From Lota lota (lineage: Eukaryota; Chordata; Actinopteri; Gadiformes; Lotidae): a stretch of 64,000 nt of DNA. Within the stretch, counting starts at the first letter, position 1. Each line of letters begins with the position of its first letter. A model generated the notes under the pieces. It was not told the origin of the DNA. It worked only from the letters and a program-made list of their open reading frames with translations, and searched no databases. The position numbers and the translations under genes were made by a program. Where the stretch lies: contig JACYXH010000779.1 in the NCBI GenBank assembly GCA_026745465.1, positions 12,501 through 76,500 on the forward strand. The letters are read 5' to 3'. Shown here one piece after another: positions 1-53,925 of this stretch.

Positions 1-92
1 GTGTGTGTGTGTGTTGTTGGGAGTGTGTTTGTTGTGTCTTGCGTGTGTGTGTTTGTTGTGTCTTGCGTGTGTGTGTTTTGCACACATCTGTT
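1..92. repeat. GT-rich array at window start
   Basis: Interrupted (GT)n with repeats of tttgttgtgtcttgcgtgtg; truncated by the window edge. Confidence 0.8.
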
Positions 93-777
93 TGCACCAT
101 GCGCCTCTGAACCCGAAGGCTTTCCCACTGCGAGGTTAAGACTGTCATTAGCACCTCGCCTCAATCTGATCCTTTCATGTGTTCAGTTCGTTCCAGATCA
201 GCGAGGCTCCTCCTTAACCAACACATGCTTACAGGCAGGCGTCTCCCCGCCCTTTCAGTCAGAGCACGCTATGGCCGACCGCAAAGCTCCGCGCGGTTAG
301 AGAATTCATTACATGAGAAATCCCTCAATCATGGTTTAAGCCCCAGTGTCAGCAGGCACCTCAACACGCTTCCAGGCTCCATCGAAGCTCTCAATTGGGT
401 CTCGGATCTCAGGTGTTTCCTTCCCCCGGACGAGAGGACGGGAATCTCTCTCTCTCTCTCTCTCTCTCTGTTTAGAAGTGAAAGCAAGATGCTCCGTTTG
501 GATACAGGCATGACATCCACCTCCTAGATATGTCTCCACAAGTCTCTCCCGGCTATTACACAAACATGTCCAAAGAAGGAGAGCATCCACCCTGGTCCAC
601 CTTGAGAGGGAGAAAGATGAATGGGCAGTAGCCTAGCGAGCTAGCTAGACAGTGTAATTATGCTATTGAGTCACCCGACACACCAGACACCAGATAAGTC
701 AGCAATACGTTAAATTAATGTGCGTTTCCAGGATCGGGGAAGGGCCGGATGAGGTCACAGGGTTACGATGTTAAGAC

Positions 778-830
778 CGGGAGCCAGGAGCCAGGAGCCA
801 GGAGCCAGGAGCCAGGAGCCAGGAGCCAGG
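778..830. repeat. 7 bp tandem repeat
   Basis: About seven to eight copies of gagccag in wnt3 intron 1. Confidence 0.9.
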
Positions 831-1329
831 GATGGTCGATGTTGACGGCTCAAGGTCATTCAAGTTGAACAGGGGAGGGATATTTTTGGCTCGGTGTGTC
901 AAGTTTGTGATGTCACAACCATGAGACGGTATCTTCAACTGCTTCGCCTCCGTGTTCGTCAAAGACACGATTGCATACTTGTATCGTCGATAGATGCCCC
1001 TCTTATTGTCGACATCTTGCCATTGTTGAAACACATCCCAGTGGACCTGTCCGAGCTGACGATGCTGTTTCCACCACAACAAGCTGAAGGCCCCCAGCTT
1101 TCTGTCTTAATGAGGAGCCTGGTTCTGAGAAATGCAGGGCTCACCTGCACTTTGACACACGTGTGTTCTTGTGTGTGTGTGTGTGTGTAAGACACAGTTT
1201 GGTAGTGGGGATGGGGGGGGGGTCATGTAGAATGCAGAAGTGTACCTGAGCCGCGGACCTGTCTTAAAGGGGGGGGGGTTCTGTTCCCTGTGATCACTGA
1301 ATGGCTTGGCTCCTGTGCTGGGGAACTGA

Positions 1330-1613
1330 CACCACCCCCACCCTCACCACCCTCACCACCACCACCACCACCCCTACCCTCACCACCCCCACCCCGACCA
1401 CCACCACCCCGACCTCCCTCACCACCACCACCCCGACCACCACCACCACCACCACCACCACCACCCTCACCACCACCACCCCGACCACCACCACCACCAC
1501 CACCACCACCACCACCACCCTCACCACCACCACCCCGACCACCACCACCACCACCACCACCACCACCACCCTCACCACCACCCTCACCACCACCACCACC
1601 ACCACCACCCCCC
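1330..1613. repeat. (CAC)n-type trinucleotide array
   Basis: About 280 bp of cac/ccc/gac trinucleotides; the proline, threonine or valine frames through it are artefacts. Confidence 0.95.
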
Positions 1614-2439
1614 CCCACACTCATCTCTCAGAGTCCCGGGCCGCTGTTATTGGGTTGCGCCCTGCAAGGGTCCTGAGGTCAACCCAAGTGGCGCTCTGAT
1701 CTGATCAGAGCCGTCGATCCCACCCCCCACCCCTTCTTTACACCATGATCCTCTCAGGGCCTCCAGCACTGCAGCCCATGTCCACGAGCTCTAGAGCAGT
1801 CTGTTCAACGTTGGCCAGGTTCCTCGGCTCTCTCTCTCGCTCTCAGTTCATCCACAACATACACACACTCCCGCCACATTCCCAGAAGAACCAGTAAGAT
1901 CCTGGATGTGTGGTAAACACACCAGGCTGTCCCAGAGCTCTCAGCCCTTAGTGTATCTCTCTCTCTCTCTCTCAAAAGCATGTTTGCTTGATTTGTGCAA
2001 TTGCCCCGTGCTCAGGGGTAAATAAACAACAGTGGTTTGCAGTGGATTCTGACGCGGCAAATTAGTTGGGGCTTGTCACTGTGAAAAACGTGTTAAAACA
2101 CGGCTCCCTTCCACTCGCCCTCATTTCTTTCAGAGAAAACCGACAGCAGTTAAATTAATTACCTCAATGAAATTGTAATGGTTTCTGGCACGGCGAGCCG
2201 GTCTCGGCTGTTTTGTTGTGGTTTGTTTGTTGGTTCTGGATCCCTGTGTAGGCACATCGGGTGAAACACATAACTTCAGGTATTTCATTTGTCGTCCGTT
2301 ACCAGGGCAACGCTGTCTTCCTCCAAAGGGCACAGAGAGCAAGAGGAAGACCACCAATTATCAACAGAACATCACCGGGAACAGAACCATTAAGATGTTC
2401 CATATTAAAATGTTCTTTACCCGGGGGGGCCTATCACCA

Positions 2440-2491
2440 CGCACACACACACACATACACACACACACACACACATACACACACACGCACA
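2440..2491. repeat. (CA)n microsatellite
   Basis: CA repeat with cat interruptions in wnt3 intron 1. Confidence 0.9.
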
Positions 2492-3225
2492 CTGGCTATC
2501 TCACCAGGTCATCAAGGAAGCGTGCAATGCCTTAGCGTACTACAAGAGGGAACATTTAAAAAAGTCAATACCAGTGTGATCCCATCCGTGTGTTAAAGTG
2601 GCGCAATTAGCCGCCATTGATGGGTGGAAAAAGAAAAAGGTAGTAAAGAGAGAATGGGAGCCAACATGGGCTCATAAGCACGTACGTCAACAGAAGGTCC
2701 GGCGAGTACAGCGCTGCGCTCACTGCTGTCGGGTCTAAAAAGTGATTCATTACTGAGACGGATGAAAAGCCAACATCAAATAAGAGTACGTGTCGGATTT
2801 AGGTAGCACGAAACACCCCTGCCCATGAACTGCGGAAGGATGTGAAGAAGGAAAGAAACAGGGTTACCTATAGTCTTTCGCAGGGGCCTCACTGACATGT
2901 CCTCGCCGAGGCATTTGTGAGGCCCCGTTCTCAGAGGCCAGCATACACCTTCGGTTCTATGGAAATCTAAAGCCCGTCTCAAACACACAGGGTTAATACA
3001 CGCGTTGCGCCAAATGTGTGCCATTTGTGATTTAATTGACACCATGCAAGAGCTCATTCAGACACCGGTCTAAATAGTTAATAATGCAATAAAGGAACGA
3101 AAGCGTTGCAAAAATGTAAGAAGCTTCTGATCAAATGTTTGCACAGTTTCTACCAAACTAAACGAATCAAGTGGTTCAATCCCAACTGATTATGTCCGTG
3201 TATTAGTATGATTTTCCTAAATGAC

Positions 3226-3530
3226 ATATATTTACATTCAGGGCATTTAGCAGACGCCTTTATCCAAAGCGACTGACAATAAGTAGATTTGTCAGAAGAA
3301 AGAGAAACAATAATATATCGCTGTCGGTACAGTAAGGATGTTCGTAGAACCAGTGCCAAGCACTTACAATTGCTAGGTTAACCCATTCCCCGTATACAAC
3401 AAAGATAGCTAGGATTAGATGCTACACAATGCTAAGTACTATTTTTAAGTGCCAGGACGTACCAACATACAATAAGTGCGTACATTAAGTGCCAGGACGT
3501 ACCAACATACAATAAGTGTGTAAGTGCGAA
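3226..3530 (+). mobile_element. Teleost interspersed repeat with 40 bp tandem tail
   Basis: Has the hallmark fish core gcatttagcagacgcctt followed by tatccaaagcgactgacaat and a longer body. It ends in two 40 bp tandem copies (3445-3524) of aagtgccaggacgtaccaac. In wnt3 intron 1. Confidence 0.5.
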
Positions 3531-3595
3531 ATGCCCCCCACCACATGCATTCGTTAGCGTTCGTCACACGCTTCACACCCTAACCCCAGCCTGTT

Positions 3596-3596
<1 letters not shown>

Positions 3597-3643
<47 letters not shown>
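3597..3643. repeat. Poly-C run upstream of wnt3 exon 2
   Basis: About 47 consecutive C ending 22 bp before the exon, inside the polypyrimidine tract. Confidence 0.95.
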
Positions 3644-3644
<1 letters not shown>

Positions 3645-3665
3645 ACCTGTCTGTGGCCCCCGCAG

Positions 3666-14700
<11,035 letters not shown>

Positions 14701-15051
14701 CAGCCACAACGTTTGTCATGCAAGACGTTTTCATTAGCCTAGGTTACGAATATCTACGTCGATTTAGGGTTTTAAACTAAGACAACCCTCTTGAGCCCTC
14801 TCAAAATGGCGGAGCATCGCCAACAAAAATGCTGATGATGCAAACTCATGTTCAAGCCATATTGTTGGTTAGCTAAAAAAAACCTTGCTGGTTAAAATTT
14901 AAATCATGCCCTAGGCCTAATTAGCCCCGTGTGTGCCTCCCCGCTCCGTGTGAAGACGTATGAACAAATGACGCTATGGCGTCTTGCTGTCACCACCGCG
15001 AACGGCGGGGGACGAAACGACACCGGCCTTCTCAACCACTTTCCAGTGTGT

Positions 15052-15320
15052 TGACGCCATTCTTCGAGAGTGCTCACGCCATTATTCGAGAGTGCTTACG
15101 CCATTATTCGAGAGTGTTGACGCCATTATTCGAGAGTGCTCACGCCATTATTCGAGTGTTTACGCCATTATTCGAGAGTGTTCACGCCATTATTCGAGAG
15201 TGCTCACGCCATTATTCGAGAGTGTTGACGCCATTATTCGAGAGTGTTGACGCCATTATTCGAGAGTGTTGACGCCTTTATTCGAGAGTGTTGACGCTAT
15301 TATTCGAGAGTGCTCACGCC
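15052..15320. repeat. 22 bp minisatellite, about 12 copies
   Basis: Unit cgccattattcgagagtg plus four variable bases. Confidence 0.95.
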
Positions 15321-16053
15321 AACCCCTCCCACACGTGGTTTACAATAAGTGCATTCAACAATGAAGATACAACCGGAAAAGTGCAAGAACCATGCAAATA
15401 CATACAACTCATCAAATAAGCAATATATAAACTAGCTAGCTAGCATTATCTTAGAATAGGCACACATTGTTGGTTAGCCAAAGCCCGTTGCTGGTTAAAG
15501 TTAAAATCTCAGTCGTAAATAATCATGATTGTAATATTTAGATCGATATTTATTAGGCTACTGCCAGAGTCTCAATACAGGCAGTTTTCAAAGCGCACAC
15601 ACGCAGCTCAAGGCCAAAGAGTCTCCCATTCGAACTGAAAACCATGGTCAAATATTTAGGCCCATCTTAACTTCTCTACTTGTATTGCAACAATATACTT
15701 GCAATTAGTTCAACCAAAAAACAAACCAATCATCATCCATAACTCAGTTAAACAGACAAGTGGCCTGCAAGGTATTGAACAGAACGCAACTAACTGGGCC
15801 ATACATTTATTGTCAAAATCATTTAAACTTTTATCTAGACAAATTGTAAGGTTAACTTCAATAAAAAAGAAAAACATATCAAATGTTTAATGTGACAAAT
15901 TGATAGGATTCAATGGACATTTCCACTCCAAACCAGTGGTGCTTAACATCAACAGATGGTGTCAAGTAATTAGAGGGCGGAAGGGGTGCCATCGCTGTGT
16001 ACTAATCACAAGTTGCTCGTACAAAACATGTTATACACGGGACTCTAAGTGTC

Positions 16054-16155
16054 CCCAGAATGCTCTTGGCCTACCCAGAATGCTCTTGGCCTACCCAGAA
16101 TGCTCTTGGCCTACCCAGAATGCTCTTGGCCTACCCAGAATGCTCTTGGCCTACC
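16054..16155. repeat. 20 bp minisatellite, five near-identical copies
   Basis: Unit cccagaatgctcttggccta. Confidence 0.97.
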
Positions 16156-16590
16156 AACCACTAAGCGCCACGGATATTCCGACATGGAACGGTTAACCTA
16201 TTGCCAAACCCCGCTTTTTGCTACGGGGTGGATTGCAAAAATGACTTGACGCAGTGATGAGTTATTAATTACACAACACTCACTTCGTTCTAGAATTAAT
16301 TCAGGCACAAAGTAGAAGCAGAGGATGTAGAAGCAGGAGGACGGCTGGCTGAGTCATGAAACGTTGTGATGGTGCGTTCGCCCTGGGAGTATAAACCATG
16401 ACAACGGTAAGGTAAAGGAGGACATGAATCAGGACCTTCTACAAACACCATCTCTCTCCTCCTGCAGAAGAACCGCAATGACCTCTGGTATCACAGCAAA
16501 ACCTAAACAGAAACACCCAAAAGATAACCCGATTCTGTGCTTTTCCCCTTCTGGAGTTATAAATCAATTTGAGAAGTTAAATCAAACTCC

Positions 16591-16617
16591 TTTATTTCTG
16601 ACCATAGTTTATTTATT
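16591..16617 (-). promoter_or_regulatory. Poly(A) signal cluster for nsf
   Basis: Three AATAAA hexamers on the - strand (16591-16596, 16608-16613, 16612-16617), about 300 bp past the last candidate nsf exon. This is the first such cluster downstream and marks the likely transcript end. Confidence 0.5.
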
Positions 16618-16922
16618 AAAATAATAGATTTAAAGATCAAAATAATAAGATTGAGTAGATTTGTGATGAACAGTTTCAGTTAAATGCACAAATGAAGAAG
16701 TACTATCACCACGCACTAGTTACAATTTAAATTATAGTATTTTCTGTCATTAAAAATTAAAACCCAGGCAGTGCAAGATGGACCCCATGTGTGGTTGCAC
16801 AACAAACGGACTTCAGAAATAAGAATATAAACAGAAAATGAGCTCCTGGTGACACAGTTACACCTTCCCCGTTGTGTCGTGTCGGCTGCTGTGTGTGTGA
16901 TTGTGTAACAAGGGTTTCAGGA

Positions 16923-43843
<26,921 letters not shown>

Positions 43844-43926
43844 GTCTGAATTCCTGTATTTGAAGTCCAAGCGCAGACTATGCTACGTTGACAGAACAAA
43901 TCCTCTCTGTGCGGGACCTCGGGTGA

Positions 43927-43949
43927 TGACGTCATTACGCAAATGACGT
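43927..43949 (-). promoter_or_regulatory. nsf: CRE-type promoter element upstream of nsf
   Basis: A perfect palindromic CRE, TGACGTCA (43927-43934), lies about 84 bp upstream of the nsf start codon, followed by a second TGACGT half-site at 43944-43949. Position suggests CREB/ATF input to the nsf core promoter. The motif is seen; its use is inferred. Confidence 0.5.
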
Positions 43950-43999
43950 TCAAACGACAGGGAAAACGTTTTTTTGATCAGATCAATCAATATCAGTTA

Positions 44000-45040
44000 C
44001 AGGTAAACTGCACAATCATGGAGCATTATACTGAACATTTAGACAGTAAACATTTCTAAAAGACAATTCAACGACAACTTTGAAAAGAAACGGACTTTAT
44101 TAATTCATCTGAACATCAGATGGTCGCTATCATTTCACTCTGATATGTACACAATTTCAGAGTAGGTAGTACATGGAGTTAAAAACAAAACGTAAGACTA
44201 AATGAAATAGCATGATACTACCGGTTTATTTTCGTCAAGGCAAATTATTTGAGGCTCTCTTTCGTTTTTTGTAGGAGTGTGATGACATATTGATACTTCA
44301 AATCAGGAACGCCTAAATTAGGACGTGCGCTTGTCTTCGGGGTCTGAAACTGTCAAGAGGAAAACAAAATGTACGGCCCCTATCAGAGCAGTGGGAACCA
44401 ATGGCTTCAAACAAATGAACTGTAGTATGTACAATGACCAAACTTTAGTATGTACAATGAATGACCAAGGCTACGAAGCCTTAAGACCTAGAACAGCATA
44501 CAGGCATAAGCCGAACCCAAAATGGTATGCGCTCTTTCTGCTGAAACCAGGCTTCAGGTTTGTTTTATTTTGAGACCCATTTGAACACTGTTTGCGTGTT
44601 AACTTAACACCGATACGTTGCCGTCTATTTTAAGCAAAAATAAAACACAATTCAAAGCTGTCATTGTTAACTGTTATTTAATGCCCTTTAATGTCATGTG
44701 GCTTTTCACCATTTGGCAACAGCAGAAAGAGAATCATAATTGAATTTCAAACAGTGGTAAAACCTCAAACCCTATAACACGAGGATTATTTGCCTCCACT
44801 ACGGATTCTTCCCCCCCCCCCATTGATATTAAATACAGGCACATTGTCAACCCAGTGTAGCGTATACTCCCGCTGACATTGTAAGGGTCATTCAGTTGAC
44901 TTATTACTACGGACCCTTTCAACTATTGTACAGCAGCCTCTCAAATATGTAGGCCTACCCTGTCACTCACACCAATTATATGCATAATGCTAATCTTGTT
45001 TGTTTTTTTGCAAGAGGCAAGACAAAATCCTTAAAATACA
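44000..45040. other. Intergenic nsf-psmd11
   Basis: No gene, RNA or repeat array recognised beyond a short C-run (44811-44821). It lies between the nsf 5' end and the probable psmd11 3' end. Confidence 0.5.
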
Positions 45041-45045
45041 AAATA

Positions 45046-45973
45046 TTTATTTCAAAAATGACTTCATAAATGACGGGGGGGGGGGGGGGGGGGGGGGAGG
45101 AAAAATAATCAAAACGATACAAATGGTGTTCCTAGCATATCCCACTTGCGCTAGGAACTAAGAATGAAGAAATGTTCTTACTGATTAGTCGAGCGGAAGT
45201 CGCCATGAACCCATCTCCGCTTCTTAATTATACACGAAAAACCATTGGCAAACACAAGGGCAAAATCAGTGGCAACGGTGTGAAAGGGGCTTTATCCAAC
45301 GGCGGATTTATACGAGCAGGAAAAAAAAGAAGAGAAACGGCAACATCAGGGAGGTGAATATGTTAAGGAGCTTCTTAAGAGTGGGAGCAGGTGATTGGCG
45401 TTGATATTGCGGGCCCAGGACACTAGAGGGTGCTGTTTGACCAACATTTTAAATCGGTGGATGCCAAGTGTCTGAATCTCTTAAAAACAATGTGCCTCTT
45501 TAGAATATAAACCAGAAGGACAGAAAACCTTGTGCCTGCACATTACATTACAAACAGGTTCTTGAGGTCACACCTTTGAGGTTGCAGTGGAGTTAAAGTA
45601 AGGCTTTGTAAGCCCAATCTTCTTCTGTATACGATATATATATAGAACATATGTATTCTGAAACTCTTGTAATCGTTTATTGGTGGTTGAACTGTATTCC
45701 CTGATGGCCTGCTGTGACCAGTGCATGTTGTACAGAATCCTGAACGGATATCAAAACCAAAAAAAATGACAAGGAAGTGATGGTGAAGTTTGTCCGTTGT
45801 GGGAGGGAGGGAGGGCGAGGGGAGGTCTCTCGATTGGGAACTGGGAATCCTGTTTGATGCAGTTTGTGGGACTGTTGTCGCTCTCCCTAGTCCCTTTCTT
45901 AAAATATTACACACGCGGGTCACACGCACACACACACACTTCCTCCATCGCACTGCTGTGGTCACCGTTTGTT
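45046..45973 (-). other. psmd11: Candidate psmd11 3' UTR exon
   Basis: A strong acceptor on the - strand (tttctcctgtcctcag) ends at 45974, and the first suitable AATAAA downstream is at 45046-45051. Together with the donor abutting the psmd11 stop codon, this suggests a wholly noncoding last exon of about 930 nt. Splice-consensus prediction only; no coding homology is seen here. Confidence 0.4.
45076..45099. repeat. Poly-G run
   Basis: About 24 G, just outside the psmd11 poly(A) signal. Confidence 0.9.
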
Positions 45974-46617
45974 CTGAGGACAGGAGAAAGAAGCAGGAAG
46001 TGAAGATGTCAGCGTCTTATTGGTCACAACAAAGCATACCGTATCCGTCCTGTAGCATGTGGAGGCACTGGGCAACACTGGTGTTGTGGCATGCAGCTTC
46101 ATTTCTAACGTGCCTCTTGCCATGTATATGGCCAGTACAGACCCATTTCACTTGCATTTAATTGACTGTTAAGCCAAACTTGTATACACTCGACAGGTGA
46201 TCATAAACAAAGAGGACCTAGATTAATATAAATAACTAGTTCAGCACAACGAAACAGTAACTTGACTGATGTCTAAACCAGAGTGTACATTAATTGGCTT
46301 AACGTCACGTGTTAGAACAAACGTGCACAGTGCCGTTTTTTTAAACCTACGATAGCAAATAGCCACGGTGCAAAGAAACACTGCAGTGTCACAGAGCGTT
46401 CACACATGCTCTGGTAGACCGCAGACACGAAATTGGAAATACAATCATCTGCCCATAGACCCAGGCTGACCGTGTCTTCCAGAAGCAACGGTGCATCACT
46501 TCCCTTTTGTTGATTTTAATCTGACCATGTCAAAAAGGCGAAACTTGACCAACGTTGACATTGGTCGACTTCCCCGCGCAGCATTGGTGCGACGCACGGA
46601 AAGCGCAGCCCTCTTAC

Positions 46618-51191
<4,574 letters not shown>

Positions 51192-51235
51192 CTTCCCTAT
51201 TCAAATACCGCCTGTGTGGAAATACGTGCGAGGAC

Positions 51236-51241
51236 CACGTG
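51236..51241. promoter_or_regulatory. E-box in the psmd11 promoter
   Basis: CACGTG about 45 bp upstream of the psmd11 start codon, reading GTCACGTGG on the gene strand (USF/MITF/TFE type). Nearby sequence is CpG-rich, as for a housekeeping promoter. Confidence 0.35.
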
Positions 51242-51949
51242 ACGCGCGCTGTACTTACGCTGCTCCGACGCCGAGGCCAGGGGGATTGTGGGAAGGGATT
51301 TTCATTCATATGCGTTTATAGACGCGCAGAAACAATGTTCTGGTGAAATAGACCTATTTCCCCAAAGACGTCATCTGTGTGATGTGTCATTCATTATAAC
51401 GGTATATTCGTGTTACTTTGTCGACAATGACCGCAGTCACATGATGAAGATAAACGTACTGGCATTTACTTTTTTTTTTGAATTTTTTTTTTTACAGTAA
51501 GCCTTATGATTACAGTTTAAAACTGAAAGGAAACTACGTTACAAAACTGTTGGTACACAAGCAATTGTATATTAACAAATGACCGATGGTAAACTAAACA
51601 CATTAGCCTATTTACTCAAATTAAACATAAAAAAAAATAGGCCTATTCTGTTGTATAGGCTATAAATACATCCGTGATATAGACCAATTTTGAGTAGAAT
51701 GGAAAAACATGCGTAAAATGAGTTCATTGGGTTCAGGACGGTCATGTAGATTGTTGTGATTGGACGGGGTTGCAAAAACAGCCCCCAGACTGGGCGCGAA
51801 GTGGCGCCCCACCACTGCCGTTGCGTGAGCCGCCCCAGTCAGCTCGAGACCTCGACTGCACACAGCAAATCTCACAGCATCCGCATCTCGCGTCAAGGAC
51901 CAGTAGAGCATCTCCATCCCAGCATCCATTCCACAGTTGCCAACCAATG

Positions 51950-52158
51950 CCTGCACACCAGAGCATCAGGCGTATTTGATGTTCACGCAGTTTTTTTCCT
52001 CGTGTTCTCGGATTGGATTGTTTTGCGTTTTGACTCGATTCGTGGAGATATATTATTCGTCTGGATTCGGGTATCATACGGAAGGCTATAACCAAACACC
52101 AACAGCGCATCACTGCAGTGCGATTGTTTTTCCCCACTGAGCAAATTACAAACATCTG
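51950..52158 (+). other. cdk5r1: Candidate noncoding first exon of cdk5r1
   Basis: A consensus donor, CATCTG|gtaagtgg, ends at 52158 on the + strand, and an acceptor (attctgtttccctcag) lies at 53550 just upstream of the coding exon. I infer a 5' UTR exon ending at 52158. Its 5' end is not defined by the sequence, so the start given is approximate. Confidence 0.4.
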
Positions 52159-53550
52159 GTAAGTGGTCCATTTTCTCAAAATATCTCATATTTTCCAGAT
52201 TAAACTAGCCTCCGGATTATTTAGGTAACGTCCTCAATAATATACTATTTCTAAATGTGTACAGGCCGAAGGGGACATTTCAGGCTAAATACAATATTGT
52301 ATGTTATGGCAACGTTAAATAAACTGCTTAACGTAAAATACACTCGTCAAGTGAGCCACCGTAGAGGACATAAGGATAACAATACATCACGGAACGTGAG
52401 GGCACCGCCTGCGCTGCACCTTCGACGCAGACGCTCATCCTCAGCACCTTGGACAGCGCGGATGTACACAATCCGACATCGCAGCACGGCTACTGTAGGG
52501 AAATGCGTTATATTTAGGCTACCATCCTAAGCTACAGTGAAAAGCCAAGTGTGTCTAAATCCTGGTGTGCTGAATTTCTGGGGTTTGCGTGATGGAATGG
52601 CCGAGTCCGTCCAAATAATGCGCAAGCGTGCATAACTCTAGGGATAGTGTTTTTTCTTTTTTTTTTAAACCGATGTTTATGATGATTACCACACCACTCG
52701 TGTTTTGATCTATGGATATTAACATTATCGATGGATTAATGCCAGGGGGAATGCAGGCCTATCTCAATATTAGTAGAAGCTCAATCCTCCATCATATTAT
52801 GATGTTTACGTTTATGGCTTCCATTTGAGGGTGCGCTCATGTGTCGATCGCTCTGACTAGGCGGCCATTGCACTTACATCTAGAGCATCGCTTTATGCTT
52901 AAATACATTTCTAAAAGACTCTTCACTGAGCACCCTTTTAATGACACATACATTGTAGCTTCTCTCAATAAATGGTATGGTCCCAAATCATCAGTTAGCC
53001 TATTATTTATTATGGGAATGGGTTTACCAGTAGCCTATATCTTTTTTGGCCATTGCAAGTGTAGATGCTTGCACGATTGAGTGAATTAATAGAAAGTAGT
53101 TACATTGAACGGTTTCAGAATGCAGCAATCTATCCTTATTAGCATATTTGCATAAATTAGTGTGTCAGTGTTTGAGACCAATACACCTAGTGCCTGTGTT
53201 TGCTCTCGCACATTCAGGAAAACGTAAGAGGTTGGGCAGTTGGTAGTTAGGTTGGTTAGGTTAGGTTAAAGTCAGTTAGGTTGGTAGTCAGCTGGTTACC
53301 ATATTTGACCACCAGCTGAAAGGTTCTTGGTTTGAACCCCTCTGTCCAAAGTCAGCCCAAACTTGCTAGAAATGACATGTATCTAAAAAGATTCACCTCT
53401 TTAGATTGAGCAGCCGCTAAATGACTCAAAAAGCAAATCCATAGTAAACAACATACAAGAGTTGCAATGCAAGCAGAACACAAAGAGCTACATACATCCA
53501 CAGGTTACGCCCTCGTCTGTAAAAGTACCAATCTATTCTGTTTCCCTCAG
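52159..53550 (+). other. Probable cdk5r1 5' intron
   Basis: From consensus donor to consensus acceptor, about 1.39 kb. It includes a diverged repeat fragment with gttcttggtttgaacccc at 53220-53425. Confidence 0.4.
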
Positions 53551-53630
53551 GCAGCGCTGGCCACACAGAGACACAGAGAGGCGAGAGCTGAAAACCCCTG
53601 CAGCCAATCGTAGAGAGCCTGCTGCGTCCC

Positions 53631-53770
53631 GCCCTGAGAGCCGTGATCCCGCCCTGAGAGCCGTGATCCCGCCCTGAGAGCCGTGATCCCGCCCTGAGAG
53701 CCGTGATCCCGCCCTGAGAGCCGTGATCCCGCCCTGAGAGCCGTGATCCCGCCCTGAGAGCCGTGATCCC
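53631..53770. repeat. 20 bp minisatellite, seven exact copies
   Basis: Unit gccctgagagccgtgatccc, seven identical copies, in the cdk5r1 leader. Confidence 0.97.
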
Positions 53771-53782
53771 GCCGTGCTGCAG

Positions 53783-53809
53783 ATGCCTGAGACCTCCGGC
53801 AGCCTGTAG
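53783..53809 (+). CDS. Upstream ORF in the cdk5r1 leader
   Basis: ATG at 53783, eight codons (MPETSGSL) then TAG, ending 116 nt before the cdk5r1 start. CAGATG gives a purine at -3, so some initiation is plausible. It may damp p35 translation; no peptide function is claimed. Confidence 0.35.
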   Translation: MPETSGSL

Positions 53810-53925
53810 CCCGGGTCTCCCAGCCCCCCAGAACCATTGAGGCGCAGACGCCCCCGGGATCCCCCCCGCCAGACACCCACCCCTCCCGGAGCGGCTGAAC
53901 CCCTGGACGCCACCCAGCGGTCACC

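Larger units (their letters stand above)
14780..16570. other. wnt3-nsf convergent intergenic region
   Basis: No gene seen. It contains the 22 bp array at 15052-15320 and the 20 bp array at 16054-16155. Two diverged copies of a roughly 50 bp sequence (attgttggttagc then ttgctggttaaa) lie at 14859-14910 and 15465-15512. Confidence 0.6.
53551..53925 (+). other. cdk5r1: cdk5r1 5' UTR segment with minisatellite and uORF
   Basis: Leader sequence between a strong acceptor and the cdk5r1 ATG. It includes seven exact 20 bp repeats (53631-53770) and a short upstream ORF (53783-53809, MPETSGSL). No splice donor of similar quality was seen between the acceptor and the ATG. Confidence 0.5.

Noticed and set aside
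1..3665. wnt3 exon 1 within the window
   Set aside because: No signal-peptide frame ending in the expected phase before a donor was found; the first intron of Wnt genes is long, so it is probably upstream.
15052..16155. Regularly spaced repeats resembling a CRISPR array
   Set aside because: Units are directly abutting without unique spacers; an ordinary eukaryotic minisatellite.
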